47,657 bases of DNA from Candidatus Alloenteromonas pullistercoris (GCA_017694295.1 JADINA010000021.1:1-47657), one strand, 5' to 3'; positions 25,726 through 33,847 are shown, counted from the stretch's first letter. Translations and numbers: made by a program. The notes: a model not told the origin generated them from the letters alone.

Positions 25726-26925
25726 TTAGGCAAGCAATTCGAGGATCGGCTCGCCGACCATCCCCTCCTCCTTATGGAGGCCGAAGTTCTTGAGGATGGT
25801 GGCCCCGATGGCCCCAAAGCAATGGATCTCGCCTAGCGTCCTCCCCCCTTCGAAGGCTGGGGAGTAGCAAAGCAAGGGCACTTTCTCCCTGGTGTGGTCG
25901 GTGCCGTGGTGGATGGGGTCGTTGCCGTGGTCGGCAGTCACCATGAGCAAATCGCCTTTGCCCATTTTCCTGATGAATTCGCCTAGACGCCTATCGAAGG
26001 CTTCCAGGCAATGGGCGTAGCCCTCGGGGTTGCGCCGGTGGCCGTATTCGGAATCGAACTCGACGAGGTTGACGAAGCAAAGCCCCTCGTAGTCCTCCTG
26101 CGTGAGCTGGCGGATGGCCTCGTCCATCCCCTCCTCGTTGGAGGCGGTATGGATGCTCCTAGTTATGCCGACGGCGTTGAAGATGTCGCTTATCTTCCCG
26201 ATCCCGGATACCGTCAAGCCGTTTTTCTTCAAGACGTCGAGCGCGGTCGTCCCGGTCGGGGAAACGGTGTAATCCTTTCTGTTGGCCCCGTCGCGGACAA
26301 AGCCGTCTTTCTCATTCCCGGTGTAGGGGCGGGCGATGACCCGGCCCACCAGCCATTCGGGCCGCATGCAAATGCGCCTGGCGATCTCACAACAGCGATG
26401 GAGTTCCTCGACCCCGGTCACCTCCTCATGGGCGGCAAGCTGCAGCACTGAGTCGGCCGAGGTGTAAGCAATGAGCGAATTCTCCGCCATCTGAGTAGGC
26501 CCAAGCTCTTTGAGTATCTCGGTCCCCGAGGCGGCTTTGTTGCCGATGATCTTATGTCCGGTTTCCTTTTGAAGCAACTCAATCAATTCCTTGGGGAAGC
26601 CGGTGTCGGTGAAGGTCTTAAACGGCTTAACCGTCTCAACCCCCATCATCTCCCAATGGCCGGTCATGGTGTCTTTGCCCTTGCTTAGCTCCGTAAGCCG
26701 GGCGGAGTAGGCTTTCGGGTGGAGCTCGACTTTGGCTACCCCGGGGATCTCATCGAGTTCGCCTAACCCCATCCGCTCCATGTTGGGGACGGATAGCCCG
26801 CCGATTGAGGCGGCGGCGTGGGCGAAGGTGTTGGCCCCGACGTCGCCGAAGCTCTCGGCGTCGTCCATCTCGCCGATCCCGGCGGAGTCGGCGACTATGA
26901 CGAATATCCTTTTGAACTTTGGCAT
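25726..26925 (-). CDS. deoB: Phosphopentomutase DeoB
   Basis: Interconverts ribose-1-phosphate and ribose-5-phosphate (and deoxy forms), linking nucleoside breakdown to the pentose-phosphate pathway. Alkaline-phosphatase-like fold with two Mn ions: IVADSAGIGEMDDA (first ligand Asp), NKAASGTEIL, YTSADSVLQLAAHEE (nucleophile threonine region nearby), VTADHGNDP and GTDHTREKVPLL. Frame open from 26997, but GGAGG 7 bases before the ATG 26925 and the family start MPKFKRIFVIV set 399 aa, a normal length. No other nucleoside catabolism gene is in the window. Confidence 0.95.
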   Translation of the reverse strand: MPKFKRIFVIVADSAGIGEMDDAESFGDVGANTFAHAAASIGGLSVPNMERMGLGELDEIPGVAKVELHPKAYSARLTELSKGKDTMTGHWEMMGVETVKPFKTFTDTGFPKELIELLQKETGHKIIGNKAASGTEILKELGPTQMAENSLIAYTSADSVLQLAAHEEVTGVEELHRCCEIARRICMRPEWLVGRVIARPYTGNEKDGFVRDGANRKDYTVSPTGTTALDVLKKNGLTVSGIGKISDIFNAVGITRSIHTASNEEGMDEAIRQLTQEDYEGLCFVNLVEFDSEYGHRRNPEGYAHCLEAFDRRLGEFIRKMGKGDLLMVTADHGNDPIHHGTDHTREKVPLLCYSPAFEGGRTLGEIHCFGAIGATILKNFGLHKEEGMVGEPILELLA

Positions 26926-26955
26926 CGCTTGCCTCCTGTTTCTCTTATCGACCTT

Positions 26956-26984
26956 ATTATAGCCATTTGATGGCCCGGCCTTAA
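26956..26984 (-). promoter_or_regulatory. deoB promoter
   Basis: On the - strand: TATAAT (26961-26956), with a modest -35 TTAAGG (26984-26979) at 17 bases. It lies between xerD and deoB, giving deoB a leader of about 25 bases. Confidence 0.65.
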
Positions 26985-26993
26985 CTAATACGC

Positions 26994-27881
26994 TCACTTC
27001 CCCTCGAAGGCCTTGCGGTAGGCGCTTATGGCGCCCTCGGGGTTGACGTGGGTGTAGATCTCGGTGGTCTCGAGGTGGGCATGGCCCAGCAATGCGCTGA
27101 CCGAGCGCAAACTCGCGCCGTGGCTTAGAAGATGGGTGGCGAAGCTATGGCGGAGGGTATGAGGCGAGACGTTTTTCCTTATCCCGGCGATCTCGGCGTA
27201 TTTCTTGACTTGGAGGAAGAAATAGTTCCGGCTGAGCGGGTCGCCGAATTTGTTGAGAAAGCAATATGGGGATTTCTCGGCGCCTTTGACCTTTGGGCGG
27301 TACAAGTTAACATAATCTTTTAGCGCCGCCAAAGCCTCCTCGCCGATCGGGACGGTCCGTTCCTTATCGCCTTTGCCATGCCTTATCCTAACCAAGCGAC
27401 GGTCGAATCCGATGTCGGAAAGGCGCAGCTCGATGAGCTCGCCAACCCGGCAGCCGGTCATATACATGGTAAGAAGCATCGCGTAGTCCCGAGCCCCGAA
27501 TTCGCTTTCGGGGTCGATGGCGGCGAATAGGCGGCCGATCTCCTCCTCGGTCAATACCTCCGGGAGCCGCCTTTCCCGCTTGGGGAGGGCGATTTTCCCG
27601 CCCGAATAGGCCATTAGCCCTTTCTTCGACAAATACAGGAAAAAGCCGCGGAGGAAGGAAAGCCGCCTGGCGATCGAGCTGCGACTCCTTTCCTTCTCGC
27701 CTTCCTCGATGGCGAAGGTCCCGATCATGTCCTCAGTTAGGTCATCGGTGCTCTTGACGAAGGGGAAATCCGTCCGGAAAATCCCGAAATCGTCGTAATA
27801 ATCCTTGACCGTCGTCTTCGAAAGCCCCCTTTCAACCAGCAGGTGGCGCGCGTAATCGTCCATCGCGTCTTCAATGTCCAT
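26994..27881 (-). CDS. xerD: Tyrosine recombinase XerD/XerC
   Basis: Site-specific recombinase of the Xer family, which resolves chromosome dimers at dif during division. N-terminal core-binding domain (about 5-90), then the catalytic domain with the full active site: Arg145 (GCRVGEL), Lys170 (HGKGDKER), His241 and Arg244 (HTLRHSFATHLL), His267 (LLGHAHLETT) and nucleophile Tyr276 (EIYTHV). 295 aa, the standard Xer length with no integrase additions. AAAGGAGG lies 8 bases before the ATG, and the start overlaps the end of dinB by 11 bases. A dif site lies 3.6 kb downstream. XerC versus XerD cannot be told from this copy alone. Confidence 0.93.
   Translation of the reverse strand: MDIEDAMDDYARHLLVERGLSKTTVKDYYDDFGIFRTDFPFVKSTDDLTEDMIGTFAIEEGEKERSRSSIARRLSFLRGFFLYLSKKGLMAYSGGKIALPKRERRLPEVLTEEEIGRLFAAIDPESEFGARDYAMLLTMYMTGCRVGELIELRLSDIGFDRRLVRIRHGKGDKERTVPIGEEALAALKDYVNLYRPKVKGAEKSPYCFLNKFGDPLSRNYFFLQVKKYAEIAGIRKNVSPHTLRHSFATHLLSHGASLRSVSALLGHAHLETTEIYTHVNPEGAISAYRKAFEGK
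27305..27315 (-). repeat. dif right-arm copy inside xerD
   Basis: On the - strand TTATGTTAACT, 11 of 11 identical to the dif right arm, opposite orientation to dif, encoding Tyr-Val-Asn-Leu of xerD with codons (GTT, TTG) less GC-rich than the surroundings. Confidence 0.45.
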
Positions 27882-29070
27882 CGCCTTTGCCTCCTTTCCT
27901 TTCGACCTCTGAGCCGCGTTTCAATAACGGCTTGCTCAGCTTTCTGTTTATCTCGTTGATGATCTTCCTCGTCTTGTCGGCGTTTTCGTATTCCTCATAG
28001 TTCCAAATCGTCATCTGGACGGTGCGCTTAAGCGGGTTGACGAGTTTCGATAGGCTTATGCCGACAAGCCTCACGTCCATCGCCTCGAAGCTTTTCCTAT
28101 ATAGCGACTCGGCTTCGGCGTAGATAGTGGAGGCGTCGCTTAGCGGCTCCTCAAATGTCTTGGAGCGGCTATGCATCCTGAATTGGGTGTCTTTGACAGA
28201 CAAAGTCAAGGTGAGGCCGGACTTTTTGGCCTCCTTGGCCCGGCGGGCGACCTCCTCGGAGAGCTTTCTGACCTCGGGCGAGACCTCATCGAACCCGGAG
28301 CAATCCCGGGAGAGGGTCGTCGAGTTGCCAATCGATTTGGCTTCCTCCGGCTCAACGACGATCTCGTCGTCGCCTTTCCCCCTCACCCAATCCAAACAGG
28401 TGTAGGCGAATTTGCCAAGCAGCCTATAGATCTCCTCGTCGCCTTCTTTTAGCCTAGATGCCAAATCGCCGATGGTCTTGCAGCCTTTTTCGCGCAGCTC
28501 CGGCGCGGTCTTTTTCCCAATCCCCCAAAAAGACTCGATCGGGAGGGGATAGACGATCTTCTCGATGTCGCGTTGCCTTATTATGGTAAGCCCCAGCGGC
28601 TTATGGAGGTCGCTGCCCATTTTGGCCAACCATTTGGTTTTCGCCAGCCCAATCGAGCAGGAAAGTCCGGTTTTCGCCTTTAAATCAAGCTGCATGGCCC
28701 GCAGATAGGCCACCGGGTCTTTGGATTTAAGAAGCGGCTTCGTCATATCGACGTAAGCCTCGTCGATCGAGGCCTTCTCGATAAGCCGGCTATAAGAGGA
28801 AAGATAGGCGAAAAAGGAAAGGGAAAGAACCTCATAATAATGGAAATCGGGTTGGATGACCACCGCTTCCGGGCAAAGCCGGAGCGCTTGGAACATCGGC
28901 TGCCCCGAATGGCAGCCTTTCCGCCTGGCGGTGTAGGAAGCCGTCGAGACGATGCCCGAGCGGCCTTCATGGCCTATGAGGATAGGCTTTCCGCGCAGGG
29001 CGGGGTTGCGGATTTCCTCGGCGGTCGCGTAGAAGGCGTTGAGGTCGATGTGCATGATTAGCCGGCCCAT
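27871..29070 (-). CDS. dinB: DNA polymerase IV (Y family)
   Basis: Error-prone translesion polymerase. Palm motifs are IMHIDLNAFYATAEE (catalytic Asp, steric-gate Phe-Tyr) and KASIDEAYVDM with the SIDE motif. The finger/thumb region includes GLAKTKWLAKMGSDLHKP and WGIGKKT (helix-hairpin-helix). The little-finger domain ends near 350. 399 aa. The longest frame starts at 29091 (TTG), but a TATAAT box occupies 29082-29077, so the ATG at 29070 is the only sensible start and the mRNA is probably leaderless. xerD overlaps its end by 11 bases, so the two are likely coexpressed. Confidence 0.92.
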   Translation of the reverse strand: MGRLIMHIDLNAFYATAEEIRNPALRGKPILIGHEGRSGIVSTASYTARRKGCHSGQPMFQALRLCPEAVVIQPDFHYYEVLSLSFFAYLSSYSRLIEKASIDEAYVDMTKPLLKSKDPVAYLRAMQLDLKAKTGLSCSIGLAKTKWLAKMGSDLHKPLGLTIIRQRDIEKIVYPLPIESFWGIGKKTAPELREKGCKTIGDLASRLKEGDEEIYRLLGKFAYTCLDWVRGKGDDEIVVEPEEAKSIGNSTTLSRDCSGFDEVSPEVRKLSEEVARRAKEAKKSGLTLTLSVKDTQFRMHSRSKTFEEPLSDASTIYAEAESLYRKSFEAMDVRLVGISLSKLVNPLKRTVQMTIWNYEEYENADKTRKIINEINRKLSKPLLKRGSEVERKGGKGDGH

Positions 29071-29076
29071 GAAGCC

Positions 29077-29104
29077 ATTATAGCACGTCAAAAGATTATG
29101 TTAA
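29077..29104 (-). promoter_or_regulatory. dinB promoter, leaderless
   Basis: On the - strand: TTAACA (29104-29099) and TATAAT (29082-29077), 16 bases apart. Only 6 bases (GGCTTC) separate the -10 from the ATG, so transcription should start at the A of ATG. The -35 lies inside a dif-arm-like sequence (29096-29106). Confidence 0.8.
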
Positions 29105-29106
29105 GT
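29096..29106 (+). repeat. dif right-arm-like sequence between dxs and dinB
   Basis: TTATGTTAAGT, 10 of 11 identical to the dif right arm, same orientation as dif. It coincides with the dinB -35 on the - strand, so its resemblance may be due to the promoter. Confidence 0.35.
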
Positions 29107-31010
29107 TAAAGGGATTGCTTGCCCAAAAGCTCGGCGGCCTTGCGGAGACAATCGGAAAGCGAAACCCCGCATTTTTCCTCTTGGGCGTCGATGGAATCGG
29201 CTTGGATGAATTCGTTGGGGACGGCTTGGACGGCGATTTTGCCTTTATAGCCCGATAAGGCGAGGGCGCCGACCAAAGGCAAGGCGAACCCGGCCTCAAC
29301 CCCGTATGGGTCATGGATCAAGACGGCGTCGAATCGAGAAAGCGCCTCGACGATCCCATTAGGCAAAGGATTGAGGAAAACCGGGTCGAAGACGGCGGCA
29401 TCGATTCGGTATTCTTTTACCGATTTGGCTATTTCCTCGCTTCGAGGGCCGACGGCGACGATGGCAAGCCGCAATGAGGACGGTTGGTTGAGCGTCCGCA
29501 TCCCCAAATACGCTAGCCGCCCATCCGGCGTCGGCAATTCGTCTTTTATAAGCCCTTTGCGCGAATAGCGGATCGCGAATATCCCGCCTTTTTCAAAGCT
29601 CATGTCCATTAGCCTTGCCGCGATCTGCGGGTTCGATGGCATCGAAAGGCAAACCCCCGGCATGGCCCTTAGGAAAGCCGGGTCGAAAATCCCCTGATGG
29701 GTTTCGCCGTTGCTCCCGACTAGCCCGGCCCGGTCGATGAGCAAAGTCATGTTGGAGTCAAGGCGGGCGCAATCGTGGCTAAGCTCGTCGTAGGCCCGCT
29801 GCAAAAAGGTCGAGTATATGTTGACTATCGGGTGGAATCCGTTGATCCCAAGGGCCCCGGCGAAGGTCAATGCGTGTTCCTCGGCGATCCCGACGTCGAA
29901 ACAGCGATCAGGATGCTTGATGAAGCTTTCCTCCTGACCCGAGCCCTTCATCATGGCCGGGACGATCAAGACGGCGTTTTTCCTTTCGGAGAGGGCTTTT
30001 TCCGTCAAATCGGCGAATAGGTGGCTATAGGTGATGAGCCCGGGATGCTCCTTCTTCGGCTTCCCGGTGGCGACGTCAAACGGGGTCGCCCCATGCCAAT
30101 AGCCGGTTTGGTCGTTCTCGGCGTAGCGATACCCCTTGCCTTTGATGGTCCGAACGTGGAAAACAACGGATTTATCGGTGTTTTTCGCTCTTTTTAGGTT
30201 CTTTTCCAATAACTTTACGTCATGTCCGTCGAATGGGCCCATGTAGCTATATCCCAAGTTGTCGAACATCGTTAGGGGCACCAGCTTTCGCTTGATGATG
30301 TTCTTTATGGCGAAGGAGAGGTTGTACACCTTCGCCCCGAGCCGGTTATGGGAGAGGATCTTCCGGTAACGCCTTTTGAAGTCGTTATAGGCCTTCCCGG
30401 TCGAGATCTTGCGAAAAAACCTCCCGATGCCCCCGACCGGTTTGGATATCGACATCTCGTTGTCGTTTAAGACGATGATGACCTTGCTGTTGCGGATGGC
30501 TAGGTCGTTTAGGGCCTCGAAGCTCAGCCCATTGGCCATCGAGGCGTCCCCGATTAAGGCGACGACGTCGTATTTTTCCCCTTTCATGTCGCGGGCGTAG
30601 GCAAAGGCCTCGGCCGCCGAAAGGGAGGTTGAGGAATGCCCAGCCTCATAGACGTCATAGGGGGATTCGGCGCGCTTCTGGAAGCCGCTGCAATAGCCGG
30701 GCTGGTTGAGGTGGTCGAGCACGCGCCCGGTGAGGATTTTGTGGGTGTAGCATTGGTGCCCAACGTCGAAGATGAGTTTGTCCTTAGCGAAGTCGAAGAC
30801 CCGGTAAAGGGCCAGGGTGAGCTCGACGTCGCCGAGGTTTGAGGAAAGGTGCCCGCCGTAACGGCTGACTTGGTCTATGATCTCGCCCCTTATCTTCTCG
30901 GCAAGACGGGAAAGCTCAGGGTAGGAAAGCCTTTTCACGATGTTTGGGTCTTCGATGTGCCTAACATCTATATCATCGGCTTTTATTTCGATGGCATCTT
31001 TCTTTTTCAT
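29106..31010 (-). CDS. dxs: 1-deoxy-D-xylulose-5-phosphate synthase
   Basis: First step of the MEP isoprenoid pathway: joins pyruvate and glyceraldehyde-3-phosphate with thiamine diphosphate. Catalytic histidines are in GGHLSSNLGDVELTLAL and DVGHQCYTHKILTGR. The ThDP/Mg motif is IGDASMANGLSFEALND (the usual GDG appears as GDA; the Asp and Asn ligands are kept). Other motifs are GIAEEHALTFAGAL (catalytic Glu), RAYDELSHD and DRAGLVGSNGETHQG. 634 aa, normal, with about 15 extra N-terminal residues. It follows xseB after 22 bases; I see no clear Shine-Dalgarno, so it may depend on coupling or have weak initiation. Confidence 0.95.
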   Translation of the reverse strand: MKKKDAIEIKADDIDVRHIEDPNIVKRLSYPELSRLAEKIRGEIIDQVSRYGGHLSSNLGDVELTLALYRVFDFAKDKLIFDVGHQCYTHKILTGRVLDHLNQPGYCSGFQKRAESPYDVYEAGHSSTSLSAAEAFAYARDMKGEKYDVVALIGDASMANGLSFEALNDLAIRNSKVIIVLNDNEMSISKPVGGIGRFFRKISTGKAYNDFKRRYRKILSHNRLGAKVYNLSFAIKNIIKRKLVPLTMFDNLGYSYMGPFDGHDVKLLEKNLKRAKNTDKSVVFHVRTIKGKGYRYAENDQTGYWHGATPFDVATGKPKKEHPGLITYSHLFADLTEKALSERKNAVLIVPAMMKGSGQEESFIKHPDRCFDVGIAEEHALTFAGALGINGFHPIVNIYSTFLQRAYDELSHDCARLDSNMTLLIDRAGLVGSNGETHQGIFDPAFLRAMPGVCLSMPSNPQIAARLMDMSFEKGGIFAIRYSRKGLIKDELPTPDGRLAYLGMRTLNQPSSLRLAIVAVGPRSEEIAKSVKEYRIDAAVFDPVFLNPLPNGIVEALSRFDAVLIHDPYGVEAGFALPLVGALALSGYKGKIAVQAVPNEFIQADSIDAQEEKCGVSLSDCLRKAAELLGKQSL

Positions 31011-31032
31011 ATACCAAAAAACTACTGAATAA

Positions 31033-31260
31033 CTACTGATTATCTGCTTTGTTGTTTTCTTTGGACTCGCTTAGTTCCTCAATCTTGAGCTTTGCTTCCT
31101 CTAATTCCTTCGCCAGCTCGGCGGAAAGGGTTTTTCCCTCTTGGTAAAGCTTTAGCGACTCCTCTAGCCCCATCGCCTTCCCCTCAAGCCGCTCGACTAT
31201 CTCGCTTAGCCTTCCAAGCTTCTCCTCGAAGGTCATTTTCGCTTTGCTTTCGCTTTCCAT
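31033..31260 (-). CDS. xseB: Exodeoxyribonuclease VII small subunit
   Basis: 75-aa coiled-coil subunit of ExoVII. The family core is FEEKLGRLSEIVERLEGKAM then GLEESLKLYQEGKTL, followed by a Lys/Glu-rich helix. It lies 12 bases after xseA and is cotranscribed with it. Confidence 0.93.
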   Translation of the reverse strand: MESESKAKMTFEEKLGRLSEIVERLEGKAMGLEESLKLYQEGKTLSAELAKELEEAKLKIEELSESKENNKADNQ

Positions 31261-31272
31261 CGCCTTTTCCTC

Positions 31273-32490
31273 CTATTGCCCCCGGCTTTGCTTTTCCTTT
31301 ATTTTCTTCACTTCGGCTTCGATTATACCATCGCTTAGGCCGATGGAAACCCGCTGCCCGGCCTTCGCCTGCTTGGCCGAGGATAAGACATTGCCCTGCT
31401 CATCTTCTACAAGGCTATAGCCGCGGCGCAATACCGAATAGGGATTAAGGGCCTCTAGGCCGGAAAGAAGGCTTTCGTATCGCCTTCTGGCCTCCCCCTC
31501 TTTGATGGCGACCGATTGGTCCATCCGCTTCGCCATGTTGGCGATGAGGGTCAGCTTGTTCTCGTAAATTGCCTCAGGCGAGGCGAATATCGGGCGGTTG
31601 GACAATGACGATAGCCTTTCCCCAAGCCTCTCTATCCGGCTATAGACGGCCTCATCCATCCGAGACGACCTATCGTCGATATAGGCCATAATCTCCTCTT
31701 TCTCCGGGGTGACGGCGATCGCGGCCGCGGTTGGGGTCGAAACCCGCATGTCGGCGGCGAAATCGGTCAAGGTGACGTCGACTTCGTGCCCCACGGCCGA
31801 GACGACCGGGCAAGGGAAGGAGGCGACGGCGCGGACGACCGATTCGTCGTTGAAGGCGCTTAAATCCTCGCTCGCCCCGCCTCCGCGGGCCACGATGAGC
31901 ACGTCGAGATTGGCGGTTTTGGCTTTGCTTAAGGAGGCACAAATCGAATCGGGGGCCGCCTTGCCCTGCACTAAGCTTGGGAATAGGCAAAGGGTAAGCA
32001 ACGGGAAGCGGATTTCGATGTTATGGATGACGTCGCGCATCCCGGCCGAATTGGCCCCGGCGATAACGCCGACGCGCTTTGGGAAAGAAGGAAGCGGCCT
32101 TTTCCGGTTTTCGTCGAATAGCCCCTCCTTCTTCAGTTTCTCCTGCAATTGCTTTAGCTTAAGCAATTCCGCCCCCAAGCCATAAGGGGAGAGGCTAAGG
32201 CAGCTAAGCTGATAGGAGCCGCGGCTTGGGTAGGCGGTTATCCGGCCGAACGCGATGACCTCATCGCCGTTTTTCGGCTCAAAGGAAAGGTTTTGCCGGT
32301 AACTGTTCCACATAAGGGCTGAAATCACCGATTCCCCGTCTTTGAGGGAGAAATAGGCGTGGCCGCTTGGGTAAACCTTGTAATTGCTTATCTCGCCCCT
32401 TACTTGGACGCGGGAAAGCGAAGGCTCCCCCTCGAGGAGCCTTTTGATGGCGAGGTTAAGCTCGGTTACCGAGTAAAGGCCGTTTTCCAT
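31273..32490 (-). CDS. xseA: Exodeoxyribonuclease VII large subunit
   Basis: Catalytic subunit of ExoVII, which degrades single-stranded DNA to oligonucleotides. N-terminal OB domain (VQVRGEISNYKVYPSGHAYF then SLKDGESVISALMW, about residues 28-62). Catalytic core with GVIAGANSAGMRDVIHNI, DVLIVARGGGASEDLSAFNDE (the GGG-S-ED motif) and SAVGHEVDVTLTDFAAD. The C-terminal coiled region is followed by the LRRGYS motif. 405 aa, slightly shorter than the usual 440-450. Part of the nusB-xseA-xseB-dxs unit; nusB ends 4 bases upstream. Confidence 0.95.
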   Translation of the reverse strand: MENGLYSVTELNLAIKRLLEGEPSLSRVQVRGEISNYKVYPSGHAYFSLKDGESVISALMWNSYRQNLSFEPKNGDEVIAFGRITAYPSRGSYQLSCLSLSPYGLGAELLKLKQLQEKLKKEGLFDENRKRPLPSFPKRVGVIAGANSAGMRDVIHNIEIRFPLLTLCLFPSLVQGKAAPDSICASLSKAKTANLDVLIVARGGGASEDLSAFNDESVVRAVASFPCPVVSAVGHEVDVTLTDFAADMRVSTPTAAAIAVTPEKEEIMAYIDDRSSRMDEAVYSRIERLGERLSSLSNRPIFASPEAIYENKLTLIANMAKRMDQSVAIKEGEARRRYESLLSGLEALNPYSVLRRGYSLVEDEQGNVLSSAKQAKAGQRVSIGLSDGIIEAEVKKIKEKQSRGQ

Positions 32491-32494
32491 TGCC

Positions 32495-32950
32495 CTATTC
32501 CGGCTTGACGAGGACCTTGTCGAGGATGGCGTTGACGAATTTGTAGTCGGAGTCGCTGAGGTAGGATTTCGAAAGCTTGACGGCGACGTCGATGACGATG
32601 CCCTTGTCGACGCCTGGCTCGACTAGGTAGAAATGGACGTAGGAAAGGAGCAGGATGGCCTGCTCAACGCGGTTAAGGCGATCGAATGTCCAATGGTTCA
32701 TCAAGGCGTTGAAGGAGGCGATCGCCTCATCGTGAGCCTTGATCGCGTAAATCAAGCAGGCCTTGACGAAATAATCGCAATCCTCGTATGGCTTGTCGCA
32801 AAGCCCGGAGACAATGCCCTCGACATTGACCTTCGAACCCATTGAGACGTAGGTCAGCATGTCGTAGATGGCGGCCATCGCCGTCTTCTGCAGCTGGTTG
32901 CGGCTATCGGCCTCGCCGATGCCAATTTCCTTTTCCGCGCTTATGCCCAT
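32495..32950 (-). CDS. nusB: Transcription antitermination factor NusB
   Basis: Helical RNA-binding protein that, with NusE, helps RNA polymerase read through rRNA operons. Recognisable core: AAIYDMLTYV, the middle helices, LNRVEQAILLLSYVHFYLVE and VIDVAVKLSKSYLSDSDYKF then VNAILDKVL, which is the family end. 151 aa with about 20 extra N-terminal residues. A promoter with an extended -10 lies upstream, so this gene heads the nusB-xseA-xseB-dxs transcript. Confidence 0.92.
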   Translation of the reverse strand: MGISAEKEIGIGEADSRNQLQKTAMAAIYDMLTYVSMGSKVNVEGIVSGLCDKPYEDCDYFVKACLIYAIKAHDEAIASFNALMNHWTFDRLNRVEQAILLLSYVHFYLVEPGVDKGIVIDVAVKLSKSYLSDSDYKFVNAILDKVLVKPE

Positions 32951-32996
32951 ACTTAGATCGATCCTTTGCAGGTTTGGCCTTAGCCAAAGCCGCTAC

Positions 32997-33026
32997 ATCT
33001 TAGCATAAGGAAAACGGAAATTGAAA
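32997..33026 (-). promoter_or_regulatory. nusB operon promoter (extended -10)
   Basis: On the - strand: TTTCAA? is not the only option, but TTTCAA (33026-33021), an 18-base spacer ending TGC, and TAAGAT (33002-32997) form an extended -10 promoter. The transcribed leader holds a TTTGGC/GCCAAA hairpin just before nusB. Confidence 0.55.
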
Positions 33027-33047
33027 CGCGGAGGAAGGCTTTCGCCC

Positions 33048-33491
33048 CTATTGGCCCCGCTTCTCGTTATCTAGAGCCCTTTTGGCGAGGAAATAAATAA
33101 TCAATCCGGCTAAGCCAAGCAATAAGACGGCGATATGGAAACAAAGGGCGATCCAGCCCTCCGCTCCGTCTTTTGGGGCGAGGGCGGAAAAAACCAAGTC
33201 GACGGTGAGGAAGGAAAGCAAGGCGAGGTAAAATGGCAACTTCCCCTTGGCCGCGAAAAGGGCGAAGGGGATATAAAGGAAGCTTAGTAGAAACGAGAGC
33301 AAAAGCCCGGTAAGCGGGGAGGCAAACTCAGCCGCGGCCCAAAGCGACAGCCCCGGGGCGAGCGCTCCCCCGTTTTCGACCCCGAAATAGAAAAGGAAGG
33401 AGGAGATGACTCCCAGCAATGAGGCGATGATTGGGCAAAGGGTGAGCCGCTGATAGGCGATGAGGAGCTTGTCGAATGGCTTATCGCTCAT
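33048..33491 (-). CDS. Uncharacterised four-helix membrane protein
   Basis: 147 aa. I do not recognise the family. Four hydrophobic helices are predicted by eye (about 18-38, 55-85, 86-105 and 114-136), with short charged ends (MSDKPFDKLL at the start, RALDNEKRGQ at the end). It overlaps the Asp23-family gene upstream by 4 bases, so the two are cotranslated. In B. subtilis nothing lies between yqhY and nusB; here this gene is inserted. Asp23-family proteins elsewhere are tethered to membranes by small partners such as AmaP, so a membrane-anchor role is an inference worth testing, with no sequence match to support it. Confidence 0.7.
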   Translation of the reverse strand: MSDKPFDKLLIAYQRLTLCPIIASLLGVISSFLFYFGVENGGALAPGLSLWAAAEFASPLTGLLLSFLLSFLYIPFALFAAKGKLPFYLALLSFLTVDLVFSALAPKDGAEGWIALCFHIAVLLLGLAGLIIYFLAKRALDNEKRGQ

Positions 33492-33823
33492 ATGATCTTG
33501 GCGACCCGGACTTGGACGTCGCAGGGGACGGTGTCGCAGCTAAGGGCGATGGCCTGGGCCACCTCCTTTTGGATGGAAAGGCAAAGCGTTTGAACCGGGG
33601 CGTCCCCGGAGACGTCGATGTCGATCTTGATGACGACCGCCTTCCCGTCTTTGGCCAAAACGGCTTTTACCCCGCGGTCGACCGAGAAAAGGGTCTTCTG
33701 CTTCGACACCTGGACGCCCTGGAAGGCCTCAACCGCCTTTTGGGCGATGGAGGCGATGGCGTGCCTGGAAATGCCTAGCGTCCCGGATTTGGAGTAGTTA
33801 TTGATGGTGACGTAGTCTTTCAT
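33488..33823 (-). CDS. yqhY: Asp23/Gls24 family protein (YqhY-like)
   Basis: 111-aa member of the Asp23 (DUF322) family: GTLGISRHAIASIAQKAVEA, then the central strands VKAVLAKDGKAVVIKIDIDV and the end VPCDVQVRVAKI. In B. subtilis yqhY sits just before nusB and affects acetyl-CoA carboxylase and lipid balance; in staphylococci Asp23 is a cell-envelope stress protein. The position ahead of nusB supports the YqhY assignment. GGGAAAGGGAAA upstream serves as ribosome site. Confidence 0.88.
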   Translation of the reverse strand: MKDYVTINNYSKSGTLGISRHAIASIAQKAVEAFQGVQVSKQKTLFSVDRGVKAVLAKDGKAVVIKIDIDVSGDAPVQTLCLSIQKEVAQAIALSCDTVPCDVQVRVAKII

Positions 33824-33847
33824 TGTTTTTCCCTTTCCCGGCTCTTC

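Noticed and set aside
28661-28670. GAAAGTCCGG resembling a conserved RNase P RNA segment
   Set aside because: It lies inside dinB coding sequence, and the other conserved RNase P elements are absent.
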